A stretch of 64,000 bases of DNA from Myxococcales bacterium (GCA_016794345.1 JAEUKE010000283.1:56669-120668); one strand, 5' to 3'; numbered from the stretch's first letter, positions 46,304-55,415 are shown. A program made the numbers and translations. The notes: a model not told the origin generated them from the letters alone.

Positions 46304-46675
46304 CTACGGGTCGTCGGGCTCCTCGTCGTCCTGGTCGATGGCGTTCTCCCAGAGCTGCCCGACGAGACGCACCTGTCCGATGGCGACGGCGGCGTCGATC
46401 GCCGTCGAAGCAATCTCACGAAGTGCGGCCTTCAGCATCGTGGTGCTTGCCCTGATGTGGTCCTGCTCGTCGCCCGGCTGCACATCGGCGGAGATGCCAT
46501 CCAGCAGGCCGACGAGGGCGTCGAGCACCTCGACCTTGCGCTGGAGATCGACGATCGCCTGTCGAGCGATTCGGTGAAGGCGGAGCCCGTCGAACCGCCA
46601 GGTACTTCCAGGTGATCGTCGATGCTTCCGCCGTTCGCCGGAAGACGGCAGGGCCCGAAGCCGAAAGCGGCTCAT
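46304..46675 (-). CDS. small helical protein, module X
   Basis: Starting at 46675 aligns it with its paralogue at 59252-59629: MSRFRLRALPSS beside MASHRVRALPSA, then LDALVGLLDGISADVQPGDE beside LEALVGLLDSISSEVFPGDE, and IASTAIDAAVAIGQVRLVGQ beside IASTAIEAAMAVGQVRFVGQ. The C-terminal 80 residues look like a small helical bundle; the N-terminus is basic. Function is unknown. It sits between the RepA-like ATPase gene and the ribbon-helix-helix gene. Confidence 0.6.
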   Translation of the reverse strand: MSRFRLRALPSSGERRKHRRSPGSTWRFDGLRLHRIARQAIVDLQRKVEVLDALVGLLDGISADVQPGDEQDHIRASTTMLKAALREIASTAIDAAVAIGQVRLVGQLWENAIDQDDEEPDDP

Positions 46676-46719
46676 CGCCGGTACTACGTTCGAGGCCGAC
46701 CCCAAATGAACCCGTCAGC

Positions 46720-47967
46720 TCAAGCCAGCGTTTCCAGCACGGCGTCCAGATCCAGGTGGAAAGCACTCGTGCCGTTCATGTCGCTCGAGTCCGTCGCCTC
46801 CGATGACGCATTCGCGACCAAGAAGTGCTGCCGGGTCTTTCCCTCGGACCGCTGCACCCGGCCTGCCTGGATCATCCGGGCGACAGCGGTGTCGGCGGCG
46901 TCCGCGCCGCAACCGGCTTTCGCCTTGATGTGAAGCCGCAGCTCGCTCGCCCCGATCCCCGGTGTGGCCCGGACGCAGTCGAGCACGGCAGCGTCGATCT
47001 CGGCCTCCCGTTTCGTCTTTGCTTCGTCACGCTTGCGCTGCCGCCGAGCCTGTGGGGCGGCTTCGTCCCGAGCCTTGGTGGCAGCCTGCTTGTCGTCGTC
47101 GAGCAGCGGCACGAGTTCGCCGTCGTCGCCGTACCGAAGCTCAAGGGCCTTGGGCTTCCTGGCGTAGTTGGTCTTCACGACGCTCAGGGTGAGCACCGTG
47201 TCCACGGGGCCCCCTTCGACGAACTCGACTCCGATCGCGGCGACCCATCGGACCCCATCGACAAGGGCGCTCGAACCTCTTGCCGAAGCCGCACCCACGA
47301 CGGCACCTGATCCACGGCTCTGCTTGTTGGTGTGGTGCGAACCAAGGACCGTGGCTCCTCCGGCCGGGACGACGAGCGACTCGAGCGCCTGGCAGAACCG
47401 GGTTCCGGCGGCGTTGTCCCGCTCCGCATCGGCGCCGCAAAACCTGCTCACCGGATCCACGACGATGAGGGCGTACGGGCCCGTCTTCTGGATGAACTCC
47501 TTCAGCCAGACGAGGAAGCCAGAATCGCCCCCCTCCTCGATCATCGAACACGTGACCCCGGCGAGCGGCAACGCCACGATCGACCGCTCGGGTGGCGTGC
47601 TCCCCCGACCACGCGCGGCTCGGTGGATACGACGATGGACCTCTTCTGCGTCCTCCTCACCAAGGATGAGAAGGACCTTGCCGCGTTCCGGTACTTCGAA
47701 GGTGTCCAACCATGAGCCGCCGCAGGCAACGGCAAGTGCGAGCTGCACGACGGCCATCGTCTTGCCCGCCCCACCCTCAGCAACGAGTAGCCCGACCTTG
47801 CCCAGGGGGAGCACGCCTTCGTCACCGGCACGGCCGTCACGGAGGAGCCAGCGACGTGGAGGGGCTGGCGCCGTGTACCACTCGGTGGGCACGATGGTGA
47901 CGTGTTGTTCCCACGGGTCCGGATCGGTTGCGACGGCATCCGCGTAGAAGGCCTCGGCGGTCGTCAC
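46720..47967 (-). CDS. RepA-like AAA ATPase/helicase, module X
   Basis: The 415-residue protein has a RecA-like ATPase core with Walker A VAEGGAGKT around residue 65, VLLILGEEDAEEVHRR, a Walker B-like YALIVVDPVSRF and VLGSHHTNK, as in RepA/AAA_25 helicases of plasmids and phages. A C-terminal winged-helix-like part (ATPGIGASELRLHIKAKAG) follows a charged linker. It overlaps the primase gene by four bases and probably unwinds the origin of the module. Confidence 0.75.
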   Translation of the reverse strand: MTTAEAFYADAVATDPDPWEQHVTIVPTEWYTAPAPPRRWLLRDGRAGDEGVLPLGKVGLLVAEGGAGKTMAVVQLALAVACGGSWLDTFEVPERGKVLLILGEEDAEEVHRRIHRAARGRGSTPPERSIVALPLAGVTCSMIEEGGDSGFLVWLKEFIQKTGPYALIVVDPVSRFCGADAERDNAAGTRFCQALESLVVPAGGATVLGSHHTNKQSRGSGAVVGAASARGSSALVDGVRWVAAIGVEFVEGGPVDTVLTLSVVKTNYARKPKALELRYGDDGELVPLLDDDKQAATKARDEAAPQARRQRKRDEAKTKREAEIDAAVLDCVRATPGIGASELRLHIKAKAGCGADAADTAVARMIQAGRVQRSEGKTRQHFLVANASSEATDSSDMNGTSAFHLDLDAVLETLA

Positions 47968-48863
47968 GCCGCCCTCGCTCGACGGATGCCGTCACGGATG
48001 GTCCGCCGGAACTCGGCGTCGTGTCCTTCGGGCGCGTGGGCCAGGAGCGACGCCTCGATCTGGTCGTCCGGGATCGGTGGCGTGATCGTACCGAGCCAAG
48101 CGGCAAGGGAGAACACCGTCGTGTGCCGACGGCCCTCTTGGGTGTCGGCCATCTTGCGCTCGGCGAATGCCAGCGCGGCCGATCGGTTCGCGGTCGTCGG
48201 GCTCGGCGTCGGTGACGTCGTCTTCTTCAGAGACGGACGGCTCGGGAGGAGCTTCTCGATGTCCAGCAGCTCGCCGTCCGTCACTTCGAAGCGGTAGCTC
48301 ACTCCTGGAGCAACCATCGGCAGGTACCACAAGCGACTCGGATCGCTCCCTGCGTCGTCGAAGTCGTCGGCCTCGAACCACCCGGCCCGGACGACGGCGT
48401 ATCGAACAGCATGGTGGGCCCGCTTGAACTTCTCCGTGCTGAAGCACGACTCTTTCAGCGGCAGGATGACCCTGCACCGGGGCTCGGCCTCCGTGGACTT
48501 GTAGGTCGCGTGAACGAGCTTCCGGAAGGGCTGGAACGCCCTGAGGGCTCGGTCGATGTCGCCGTGCCTGTCGATGTCGAGGCCGAGCAGGCGCGTCTCG
48601 ACGAACGCGGATGCGAGCCTGCGTCCACCTCTGAGACGACAAGCACTCCACCCACCACGAGCAGACTTCTGGGTGTTGGGGTCGGGGTGCGTGGTGGGGT
48701 CGCCCACGTGCGCTCGGCCGAGCAATCGGGTCAGGTCGTCCCAGCTCACCGTGCAGGACGTACCCGTCGTCTGCGGTTGGAAGCCCCGGGCGGGATCGCC
48801 GCCAACGAAAAGCTGCTCCGGCCGGTAGATGACGATCGGGATCGTGCGCTCGTCCGGCGTCAT
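47964..48863 (-). CDS. archaeo-eukaryotic-type primase (PrimPol-like), module X
   Basis: The ATG at 48863 gives 299 residues. The AEP-type core is suggested by RLLGLDIDRHGD (acidic pair after a strand), then STEAEPRCRVILPL and SDPSRLWYLPMVAPG, which resemble the motifs of plasmid and phage primases that act with RepA-like helicases. The C-terminal 90 residues are helical (PriCT-like). It is coupled by ATGA overlaps both to the helicase after it and to the broken regulator before it. The family call rests on motif resemblance only. Confidence 0.65.
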   Translation of the reverse strand: MTPDERTIPIVIYRPEQLFVGGDPARGFQPQTTGTSCTVSWDDLTRLLGRAHVGDPTTHPDPNTQKSARGGWSACRLRGGRRLASAFVETRLLGLDIDRHGDIDRALRAFQPFRKLVHATYKSTEAEPRCRVILPLKESCFSTEKFKRAHHAVRYAVVRAGWFEADDFDDAGSDPSRLWYLPMVAPGVSYRFEVTDGELLDIEKLLPSRPSLKKTTSPTPSPTTANRSAALAFAERKMADTQEGRRHTTVFSLAAWLGTITPPIPDDQIEASLLAHAPEGHDAEFRRTIRDGIRRARAA

Positions 48864-49077
48864 GACCGCGCCCCCGGGTCGATGGGGGTGAACCAGTCGA
48901 GCGGGTCGATGCCGAGCGACTGGAACTTCTCGATCGTGATGGTTTGGGCCGGGTGCCTGCGAGGAGCAGCCGGATCGTGGTGCCGGTGCTGCCGACGCGA
49001 CGCCCGACGGCGGCAGCCGAAGACTCGGCGACGATGTGGTTGAGCTTGAGCTGAGCAACCGTGGCGGACGAGGACAT
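48860..49077 (-). pseudogene. HTH regulator gene broken by one frameshift
   Basis: Starting at 49077 the frame gives a helix-turn-helix-like start (AAAVGRRVGSTGTTIRLLLAG) and then becomes meaningless. Reading one base back near 48955 continues it sensibly as HPAQTITIEKFQSLGIDPLDW to a TGA that overlaps the primase ATG (ATGA), just as the other genes of this operon overlap. The two halves together make a small XRE-like DNA-binding protein of about 72 residues. It is either a recent inactivation, a -1 frameshifting gene or a sequencing error. Confidence 0.6.
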
Positions 49078-49078
49078 G

Positions 49079-49505
49079 AGACTCCCTTTCCGCGGGAGTC
49101 GCCGCTCGTCCTCACTGACTCGACTACATCAGCTCCGGCGCAGCCAACGGGAAGTGCCGTCGCTGTGGTTCGCCTTCGAGGTAGCCCGCCTCACACCGAG
49201 ACACGGTGGAGCACCCAGGGGTGCAGGGCAGCGTGGGGACACGTCACTAATGAGTCATGCGCTCAAGTCCGTCAAGGGCCGTTGGCCCAATCGAGATCCC
49301 GGTGCCTTCGCCCCTGTCATGGTTGGGGGGCCCCCCCATACCCCCCAGGTGCCCGAGGCAACGAGGCAAGATGCTCGTCGCCTCGTTGCCTTCGGCCATC
49401 GGGAAGGCAACGAGAGGCAACACGAGGCAACGAGCTCAAGCCCACCCACGCTGCGACAGCGAAGGAGCGCGCTGCCGATGCTGCCGAAGGGCCCACCGAG
49501 GCACC
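49079..49505. other. non-coding region with repeats, candidate replication origin of module X
   Basis: No convincing gene is present. The stretch holds a long G-run next to C-runs (49323-49347, GGGGGG directly followed by CCCCCCC) and a set of short GAGGCAACGAG-type repeats. It lies between the primase/helicase operon and a pair of divergent genes (ribbon-helix-helix and CHC2 primase). Origin function is inferred from repeats beside replication genes. Confidence 0.45.
49357..49434. repeat. iteron-like repeats, module X
   Basis: GGCAACGAG occurs at 49357, 49406 and 49426, a variant GGCAACACG at 49416, and the inverse CTCGTTGCC at 49382. Five copies in 78 bases, with the 49406, 49416 and 49426 copies about one helical turn apart, look like an initiator or repressor binding array. 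Confidence 0.6.
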
Positions 49506-49781
49506 TCACTCGTTGGACACGTTCACGGGTCTGCGCAGGTCTTCGATCGTGGGACGGTTCTCGGTCGGATCGCTGAACTTGAAGATGTCGCTCCAGTCGT
49601 GGTCGGCGACATCCTCGGTGACCGCAGCCTTCCTAGTCTTCCTGCCCTTTGGCTTCGGTGGGTCCAGCTCGACGACGCCACGCCAGAGCAGCCCGATGAC
49701 GTAGGTCTCAGGGTCACGCCCTTGTTCGGCAGCTCGGACTCTGATCTCGGCAGCCAGGTTTTCGGGGAGCTTGATGATCAC
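49506..49781 (-). CDS. ribbon-helix-helix-type small protein
   Basis: The 91-residue product begins MIIKLPENLAAEIRVRAAEQ and GRDPETYVIGLLWRGV, the strand-helix-helix of ParD/CopG-like DNA-binding proteins. An acidic C-terminal tail of 50 residues follows, as in antitoxins, but no toxin gene is adjacent. It diverges from the CHC2 primase gene with 15 bases between the starts and may repress that gene. Confidence 0.6.
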   Translation of the reverse strand: MIIKLPENLAAEIRVRAAEQGRDPETYVIGLLWRGVVELDPPKPKGRKTRKAAVTEDVADHDWSDIFKFSDPTENRPTIEDLRRPVNVSNE

Positions 49782-49796
49782 GTCGTCACCTCCGGC

Positions 49797-52694
49797 ATGC
49801 CCTACGCCATAGACACGGGTTCATCTTCGCCCATCCCGATCGTAGTACCTGGAGTGGCCGCCCACGCTGAGGACATCTCCGTCGAGCGCCTTGTTGTCGC
49901 CCGTGGGGTCAACCTCAAGAAGCAGGGCGCCCTCTTCGTCGGCACGTGCCCCCTTCACGACGGCAGCAAGGCGAAGGTCAGGATCGACTCCAAGGCGAAC
50001 ACGTGGTCGTGCTCCGCCTGCGGCATCGAGAACGGCGGCCCCGTCGAGTGGATGATGAGGGCCGAGGGCGTCTCGAAGAAGCACGCAACCGAGTTGTTGA
50101 AGGAGGGCAGGACCACCCTCGATCGCCGGAACGTCGGCCCCAAGAAGGGCGCTACTCCGAAGCTCACCACGGTCAGGACGATGGGGGTCGCGTTCACGGC
50201 CGCCGACAGCGACGAGGTGATCCTTGGCGGCGTCGCCGACTTCTACGCCACCGCCTTCATGAAGAACCACGAGGGCAGGGCCTACCTTGAATCTCGCGGA
50301 CTCCGTCACCCCGGCCTTGCCGAGCACTTCCGACTCGGGCTCTCCAACCGGACGCTGGGCCTGCACATCCCAAAGAACAACCGGGTACCGGGCCGACAAC
50401 TACGCGAGCGTCTCACCACGCTTGGCGTGCTGAAGGACAGCGGCCACGAGGTCCTCCGTGGGTGCCTGGTGGTGCCGTTGTTCGACATCTCCGGGAACGT
50501 CATCAACCTGTACGGCCGCCGCCTCGAACGTGCCCGGCTTTCCTCCCTCGAACATGTGTGGACGGACGAAACCCGGAAGGGCCTGATCAACCCCAAGGCC
50601 CTGCGAGCGACCGACTTGATCGTCACCGCTTCGATCACGGACGCGATCACTTGCTGGGCCCACGGGGCACAGAACGTCACGGCCATCCACGGGCTCGATG
50701 GGCCGACCGACGCCCTGGTCGATGGCTTGAAGAAGTCGGGGCAGGTCGAGCGGGTCTTCTTGGTGTTCCGCCGGACGAAGGAGAGCGACGCCTTCGCGAA
50801 GAAGCTCGCGGACACGATCGGCAGGCTCGGGATCGCCGTTCACCAGGGACTCCTCCCTCATGGGCTCGACGTTGGAGAGTTCGCCGCCTCCGTGGAGCAA
50901 CCCGATCACGCGCTCCTCCAGATCATCCGGTCGGCGGCGTGGCTTGCCGGATCGGCACCGGCGGCGGAAACGAAGCCAACGACACCGGCGAAGACCACGG
51001 TGGAAGCAGTGGTCCCCGCGGCCAGCGCCACCAACCAGGTGGAGGGTGACGTCGTCCGGCTCTTCGATGATCGCCGCTGGCGGGTTCGTGGGCTGAACGA
51101 CAACACGAGCCCAGGCACGATGAGGGTGAACCTCCTCCTGTCGCGTGAAGGGACGGGCTTCCACGTGGACACCTTCGACATCTACTCGGCTCGCCACCGG
51201 GTAGCCTTCATCAGGCAAGCCAGCACCGACCTCGGCCTCGACGAAGCCATCGTGCGGAAGGACATGGGCACGATCCTCCTCCAGCTCGAAGAGGCCCAGG
51301 GGGAGCTGCTTCGTAAGCTCACGGCGCCCAAGGTCACGAAGGTGGAGCTGACCGCCGAAGAACGGAAACAGGCGCTCGGCCTGCTCCGGGATCCGAAGCT
51401 CCTTGATCGCACCCTTCATGCGTTCGAAGCCGGTGGGGTCGTCGGAGAACGAGACAACCTCTTGCTCGGCTTTCTTGCCGTCACCAGTAGGAAGCTCCGT
51501 CGCCCCCTCGGCGTGATGATCCAGTCGTCGTCGGCTGCGGGGAAGTCGAGCTTGATGGAGGCCATCCTGTCCGTGGTGCCCGAGGAAGATCGGGTCTCGT
51601 ACAGCGCCATGACGGGGCAGAGCTTGTTCTACGCGCCTGGCTCCGACCTCCGGCACAAGGTCTTGTCGATCGCCGAGGAGGAAGGAGCAGCCCGAGCGAG
51701 CTACAGCTTGAAGCTCTTGCAGTCGGAGGGCTCGCTGACGATCGCGAGCACAGGCAAGGAGCCTGGCTCCGGGCGCCTCGTGTCGCAGGAGTACAAGGTG
51801 CAAGGGCCGGTGGCTCTGCTCCTGACGACCACATCGATCGAGGTGGACGAGGAGCTGATGAACCGGTGCGTGGTCCTCACCGTGGACGAGAGCCCGGCGC
51901 AGACCCGACGCATCCACGAACGCCAGCGACAACTACAAACCCTCGAAGGCGTGATCGCCTCCGAGGATCGGACGGGGCTTCTTCGCCTCCACCAGAACGC
52001 CCAGCGTCTTCTTCGGCCGCTTCGGGTCGTGAACCCCCACGTAGAAGGCCTGACCTACGGTGACCTTCGTGTCCGAGCCCGGCGTGACCACGCGAAGCTG
52101 CTGACGCTGATCGAGGCTGTCGCCTTCGTCCACCAACACCAGCGCCCCGTACGGAACATCGAGCGTGACGGACAGGTGGTGGAGTACATCGAAGCCGCGA
52201 AGGCCGACGTCGAGCTTGCTGAACGTCTCGTGTCGAAGCTGGGTGTCGTGGGTGTTCATGACCTCCCGCCGCAGACCGTGAGTGTCCTCCAGCTCGTCTC
52301 GGACTTCGTAGCAAAGCAGGAGAAGGAGGACTTCAGGTTCACCCGGCGGCAGGTTCGGGAGTTCACCGGGATCGGCAACACGCAGGCCAAGGTCCATCTC
52401 CGTCGTCTCGCCGATGCGGAGCTTCTCGTTGTTCACCGTGCCCCCGCTGGTCGGGGCGTGGTCTACGAGCTGGCCTACCAGTACGACACCGAACGGTCGG
52501 ACCATGGGCGGCCATCGGTCGGGCCAAGGTCGGCCCAAGGTCGGGGGGAGGTCGGGCCCCCGAAGTCGAAAGAATCGCCTACCATCTCCGAGCCTTCCGA
52601 TGACGTGGGGGATCGACATCGCGAGAAACGCACGTCTGGGGTCAAGGCTCCGCCCCGAAATGGAGCCGTACGTGTACGTCGGTCTTCCCGGTGA
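49797..52694 (+). CDS. CHC2 zinc-finger/Toprim/ATPase protein of a mobile element
   Basis: The 965-residue protein opens with a DnaG-type zinc finger (Cys51-x2-His54 ... Cys72-x2-Cys75, with GTCPLHDG and CSACG). A Toprim-like region follows (about 240-360; LIVTASITDAITCWAHGAQN and IHGLDGPTDALVDGLKKSG), then a P-loop domain around 570 (SSSAAGKSSLMEAIL) with VLSIAEEEGAA and LLLTTTSIEVDEEL as Walker B and sensor regions, and a C-terminal winged helix (FTRRQVREFTGIGNTQAKVH). This looks like an all-in-one primase-helicase. Its stop overlaps the tyrosine recombinase start by four bases, so the two form a single mobile unit. Confidence 0.75.
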   Translation: MPYAIDTGSSSPIPIVVPGVAAHAEDISVERLVVARGVNLKKQGALFVGTCPLHDGSKAKVRIDSKANTWSCSACGIENGGPVEWMMRAEGVSKKHATELLKEGRTTLDRRNVGPKKGATPKLTTVRTMGVAFTAADSDEVILGGVADFYATAFMKNHEGRAYLESRGLRHPGLAEHFRLGLSNRTLGLHIPKNNRVPGRQLRERLTTLGVLKDSGHEVLRGCLVVPLFDISGNVINLYGRRLERARLSSLEHVWTDETRKGLINPKALRATDLIVTASITDAITCWAHGAQNVTAIHGLDGPTDALVDGLKKSGQVERVFLVFRRTKESDAFAKKLADTIGRLGIAVHQGLLPHGLDVGEFAASVEQPDHALLQIIRSAAWLAGSAPAAETKPTTPAKTTVEAVVPAASATNQVEGDVVRLFDDRRWRVRGLNDNTSPGTMRVNLLLSREGTGFHVDTFDIYSARHRVAFIRQASTDLGLDEAIVRKDMGTILLQLEEAQGELLRKLTAPKVTKVELTAEERKQALGLLRDPKLLDRTLHAFEAGGVVGERDNLLLGFLAVTSRKLRRPLGVMIQSSSAAGKSSLMEAILSVVPEEDRVSYSAMTGQSLFYAPGSDLRHKVLSIAEEEGAARASYSLKLLQSEGSLTIASTGKEPGSGRLVSQEYKVQGPVALLLTTTSIEVDEELMNRCVVLTVDESPAQTRRIHERQRQLQTLEGVIASEDRTGLLRLHQNAQRLLRPLRVVNPHVEGLTYGDLRVRARRDHAKLLTLIEAVAFVHQHQRPVRNIERDGQVVEYIEAAKADVELAERLVSKLGVVGVHDLPPQTVSVLQLVSDFVAKQEKEDFRFTRRQVREFTGIGNTQAKVHLRRLADAELLVVHRAPAGRGVVYELAYQYDTERSDHGRPSVGPRSAQGRGEVGPPKSKESPTISEPSDDVGDRHREKRTSGVKAPPRNGAVRVRRSSR

Positions 52695-53758
52695 AGAAGC
52701 GCCGGAAGCCCCTGCCAACCGTTGGCAACCCGAACGATCCGGATGGGCTCTTGGTCTGGTCGCGGCGCTACGTCGAGCATCAGCGGATCCGCAACTACTC
52801 GGAGCAGACGATCCGCCTCACGGAGATCGGCTTGCGGATGTTCATCGGGTGGGCCGCCGATCGCTCCTTGGAGCGCCCGACGCAGATCACGAGGCCGATC
52901 TTGGAGGCCTACCAGCGGTGGCTCTTCTACCGGCGCAAGCCCTCGGGAAGGCCCATCGCGTTCTCGTCGCAGCGCCTCACGCTCCAGAAGTTGAAAGGCT
53001 TCTTTCGCTTCCTGGCTCGGCAGAACGCGATCTTGTGGAACCCGGCGTCCGACTTGGAGCTGCCGAAGATCGAGAAGAAGCTCCCCAAGGCCGTCCTCAC
53101 CGAGAAGGAGGTCGAGCTGGTGCTCGGCTTGCCCGATGTGACCGACGCCACCGAGCTACGCGATCGGGCCATGATGGAGGTCCTGTACTCCACCGGCATC
53201 CGCCGTCACGAGCTGGCAGGGCTCCGTATCGAGGACATCGATCACGAGCGAGAGACCGTCTTCATCCGCTTGGGGAAGGGCAAGAAGGATCGAATCGTTC
53301 CGATCGGAGAACGAGCCCTGCATTGGGTAGGTCGGTACGTGGAAGAGGCTCGACCCCTGCTCCTGGTTCCACCCGACGAAGGGCACCTCTGGATCTCCGA
53401 GCTTGGCGGAGCCATCAGCTTGGATTGGTACACGAGGCGAATGGCCGCCTACGTCGATCGGGCCGGGCTCGGGAAGTCCGGCGCCTGCCACATCTTCCGG
53501 CATTCGATGGCCACGCAGATGCTCGAAGCGGGCTGCGACATACGGCACCTCCAGGAACTTCTCGGTCACGCCGAGACGAGCACGACCGCGATCTACACGA
53601 GGGTGTCGGTCGGCCGATTGAAGGCCGTGCATGGCCAGTTCCACCCGGCTGCTCGGCTGGCCTCGAAACCGAAGACGACGACGACACCAAAATCGGAGCC
53701 GACACCGGAAGACCTGCTCGCCGCATTGGAAGCCGAGTCGGAAGAGGACGACGGGTAG
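52691..53758 (+). CDS. tyrosine recombinase (XerC/D-like integrase)
   Basis: The 355-residue protein has an N-terminal core-binding domain (LVWSRRYVEHQRIRNYSEQT) and a catalytic domain with the full set of residues: Arg in STGIRRHELAGL, Lys in GKGKKDRIVP, HIFRHSM, the His in LLGHAETS and the Tyr in AIYTRV. It is coupled to the primase-ATPase gene. The element apparently ends about 120 bases further on, at the sharp Rhs homology boundary. A charged C-terminal tail of 35 residues is extra to the family. Confidence 0.88.
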   Translation: MKKRRKPLPTVGNPNDPDGLLVWSRRYVEHQRIRNYSEQTIRLTEIGLRMFIGWAADRSLERPTQITRPILEAYQRWLFYRRKPSGRPIAFSSQRLTLQKLKGFFRFLARQNAILWNPASDLELPKIEKKLPKAVLTEKEVELVLGLPDVTDATELRDRAMMEVLYSTGIRRHELAGLRIEDIDHERETVFIRLGKGKKDRIVPIGERALHWVGRYVEEARPLLLVPPDEGHLWISELGGAISLDWYTRRMAAYVDRAGLGKSGACHIFRHSMATQMLEAGCDIRHLQELLGHAETSTTAIYTRVSVGRLKAVHGQFHPAARLASKPKTTTTPKSEPTPEDLLAALEAESEEDDG

Positions 53759-53777
53759 GACACCCTCGATCCTCAAG

Positions 53778-53870
53778 AACGCACCGGGGGGATCAACTTC
53801 CGGATCACCATTTCTCGGAAGCGAATCCAGCCTGTTTCAAGCCTCTTCGGGCTGAAAACGCACCAGGGGA
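53778..53870. repeat. direct repeats and hairpin at the element's right end
   Basis: AACGCACCGGGGG at 53778 and AACGCACCAGGGG at 53857 are direct repeats 79 bases apart. Between them TTTCAAGCC and GGCTGAAA form an eight-pair stem with one bulged A (about 53834-53857). This sits between the integrase gene and the point where Rhs homology starts (53877), so it is a candidate recombinase binding region or element end. Confidence 0.45.
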
Positions 53871-53876
53871 AAGTTT

Positions 53877-54981
53877 CGACGAAGAGACCGGACTCGACTA
53901 CTTCGGCGCAAGGTATTACGCGCCGTGGCTCGGAAGGTGGACCACGGCGGATCCGCTCGGGTTGCAGGCGGGGTTGAATCTCTACGAGTATGCGAGGGGT
54001 AGCCCGATCGTCATGGTTGACCCCAACGGCGCCATGCCAACGCCGTTCTCACGAGGCGCCCCGAACCCCGTTCCGGAAGACGCAGGTCGCTCGATCACCC
54101 GTCACCTCGTTGGGCCCATCTTCACCGGGACCAAGGAGGAGCGGGACTACAAGGTCGATGCGATGATCGACACCGGCAAGGGGATCGTCGGCACCGTCCA
54201 GAAGGGACTCGAGCTACTCGGGAACGATCGGCTCTCGCCCAACTACGATCCCTCCAAGCCGAATCTTGCCGACGTGCTCGTGCACCAGGCGGCGAAGGCC
54301 TGGGTCGATGCACCAGACGGCGTCCGTGGAGTGCGGAACGTCATCAACGTCTTCAACCCGTTCTACCAGTTCCCCAAGGAAGTGAAGGCCGTCGCAGAAG
54401 CGAAGGCGGCAGGACGACATGAGGAAGTCGGCGCGCACCTCTTCGGGGCTGGTGCGGCTTTGGCCAGCGCGTGGAGCCTGGCCAAGGGCTTTGCAGGCGC
54501 GTTCGCTTCAGGGATCGAGGGCGGTGCCGCTGCTCCGGCTGCGGCGGTGGCAGGGGGTGGCACGAACGTGCCGAAGGTCGCGGCGGCAGGTGGATCTGCC
54601 GGTGGCAGCCTGCTTGACGATCTGATTTCGTTGATGGCCGGGAAAGGGAGCGCAAATCCCAACACCCGGGCAGCATCATCGCAGGGCTCACGCTGGCATG
54701 CAGATAAGCCTGGGCACCTCCCTGATCAGCTCCGGGCGAAGTACCCCAACACGCAGTTCAGCTTCAAGGCACCAGGGAAACCAGGGCAGGACGTTCAGGT
54801 CGTTGGTGGAGTTCATCCGTCGGATTACCCTGGCTCGACGTGGCCGAAAGGTGTGGATTATGGTGATTTCAAGCCAGATACGAAGGGTGGTCGCAAGACC
54901 TTCAAGCACGACCAGAAGACAAAGTGGACTGATCCGACCGTGAACCTGCCCTACGATCCGAAATCAGGTGGACTGAGATGA
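53877..54981 (+). CDS. orphan Rhs core and toxin tip (RhsCT), lacking its Rhs body
   Basis: From the first base the DNA closely matches 40069-40215: GLDYFGARYYAPWLGRWT to VDPNG, the end of the RHS core. An unrelated tip of about 320 residues follows, with a hydrophobic Ala/Gly stretch and a basic, nuclease-like end (HADKPGHLPDQL; GGRKTFKHDQKTKW). The frame is open upstream through the integrase gene but has no start codon close by; the first in-frame ATG is at 54013, inside the core. It is probably silent until recombined behind a full Rhs/TcC body. The immunity gene overlaps it by four bases. Confidence 0.75.
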
Positions 54982-55415
54982 GCACGTACCGCGTCGTCTT
55001 TGGCAATGCCTCGATGAGAGTGCCTTCAGACTGGGTGGACATTACTCATGATCTACCAGAGGACACACCGTTCACCTTGGCGAAGCCCGACGGTGTTGGC
55101 GCGCTCCAGTTCTCCGTGGCGACCTACGACTCTGGGGAGAGGCCCTCAATCGGAGCCGATGACCTTCGCGAAATGTTGATGGAGTTTGCCGAAAGCGAGG
55201 GGCTTCCAGCTCCAGCCAGTATCGAGCAAGCCGGGAACCAGGTGATGTATTGCGGCGGCGACCTTTCAGATGAGGAAAGAGTGGCTTGGGCTTGGTACGT
55301 AACCAACGGCGTTGATGTGTTGTTCGTCACGTACAACGCCCAGCAGCAGCACGCTGCGCAAGCGGCATCCGAGGTCAGTGATGCAAAGGCGATCGTGGCG
55401 TCGATCGAGGTGTAG
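54978..55415 (+). CDS. probable immunity protein for the orphan toxin tip
   Basis: The ATG overlaps the toxin stop (ATGA). The 145-residue acidic protein (RVPSDWVDITHDLPEDTPF ... VLFVTYNAQ) has alternating strands and a C-terminal helix that recall the Mog1/PsbP/DcrB-like fold seen in some immunity families, but this is only a resemblance. Position is the main evidence. It has no sequence likeness to the immunity gene at 41244-41687, as expected for a different toxin. Confidence 0.6.
   Translation: MSTYRVVFGNASMRVPSDWVDITHDLPEDTPFTLAKPDGVGALQFSVATYDSGERPSIGADDLREMLMEFAESEGLPAPASIEQAGNQVMYCGGDLSDEERVAWAWYVTNGVDVLFVTYNAQQQHAAQAASEVSDAKAIVASIEV

Noticed and set aside
49357..49434. CRISPR array
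   Set aside because: Repeats are only nine bases, unequally spaced and in both orientations, with no spacers of regular length and no cas genes.
52414..53876. Coding extension of the orphan Rhs tip upstream of 53877
   Set aside because: The frame is open but lies out of frame across the end of the primase-ATPase gene and the tyrosine recombinase gene, its composition is Arg-rich and no RHS/YD repeat is present.
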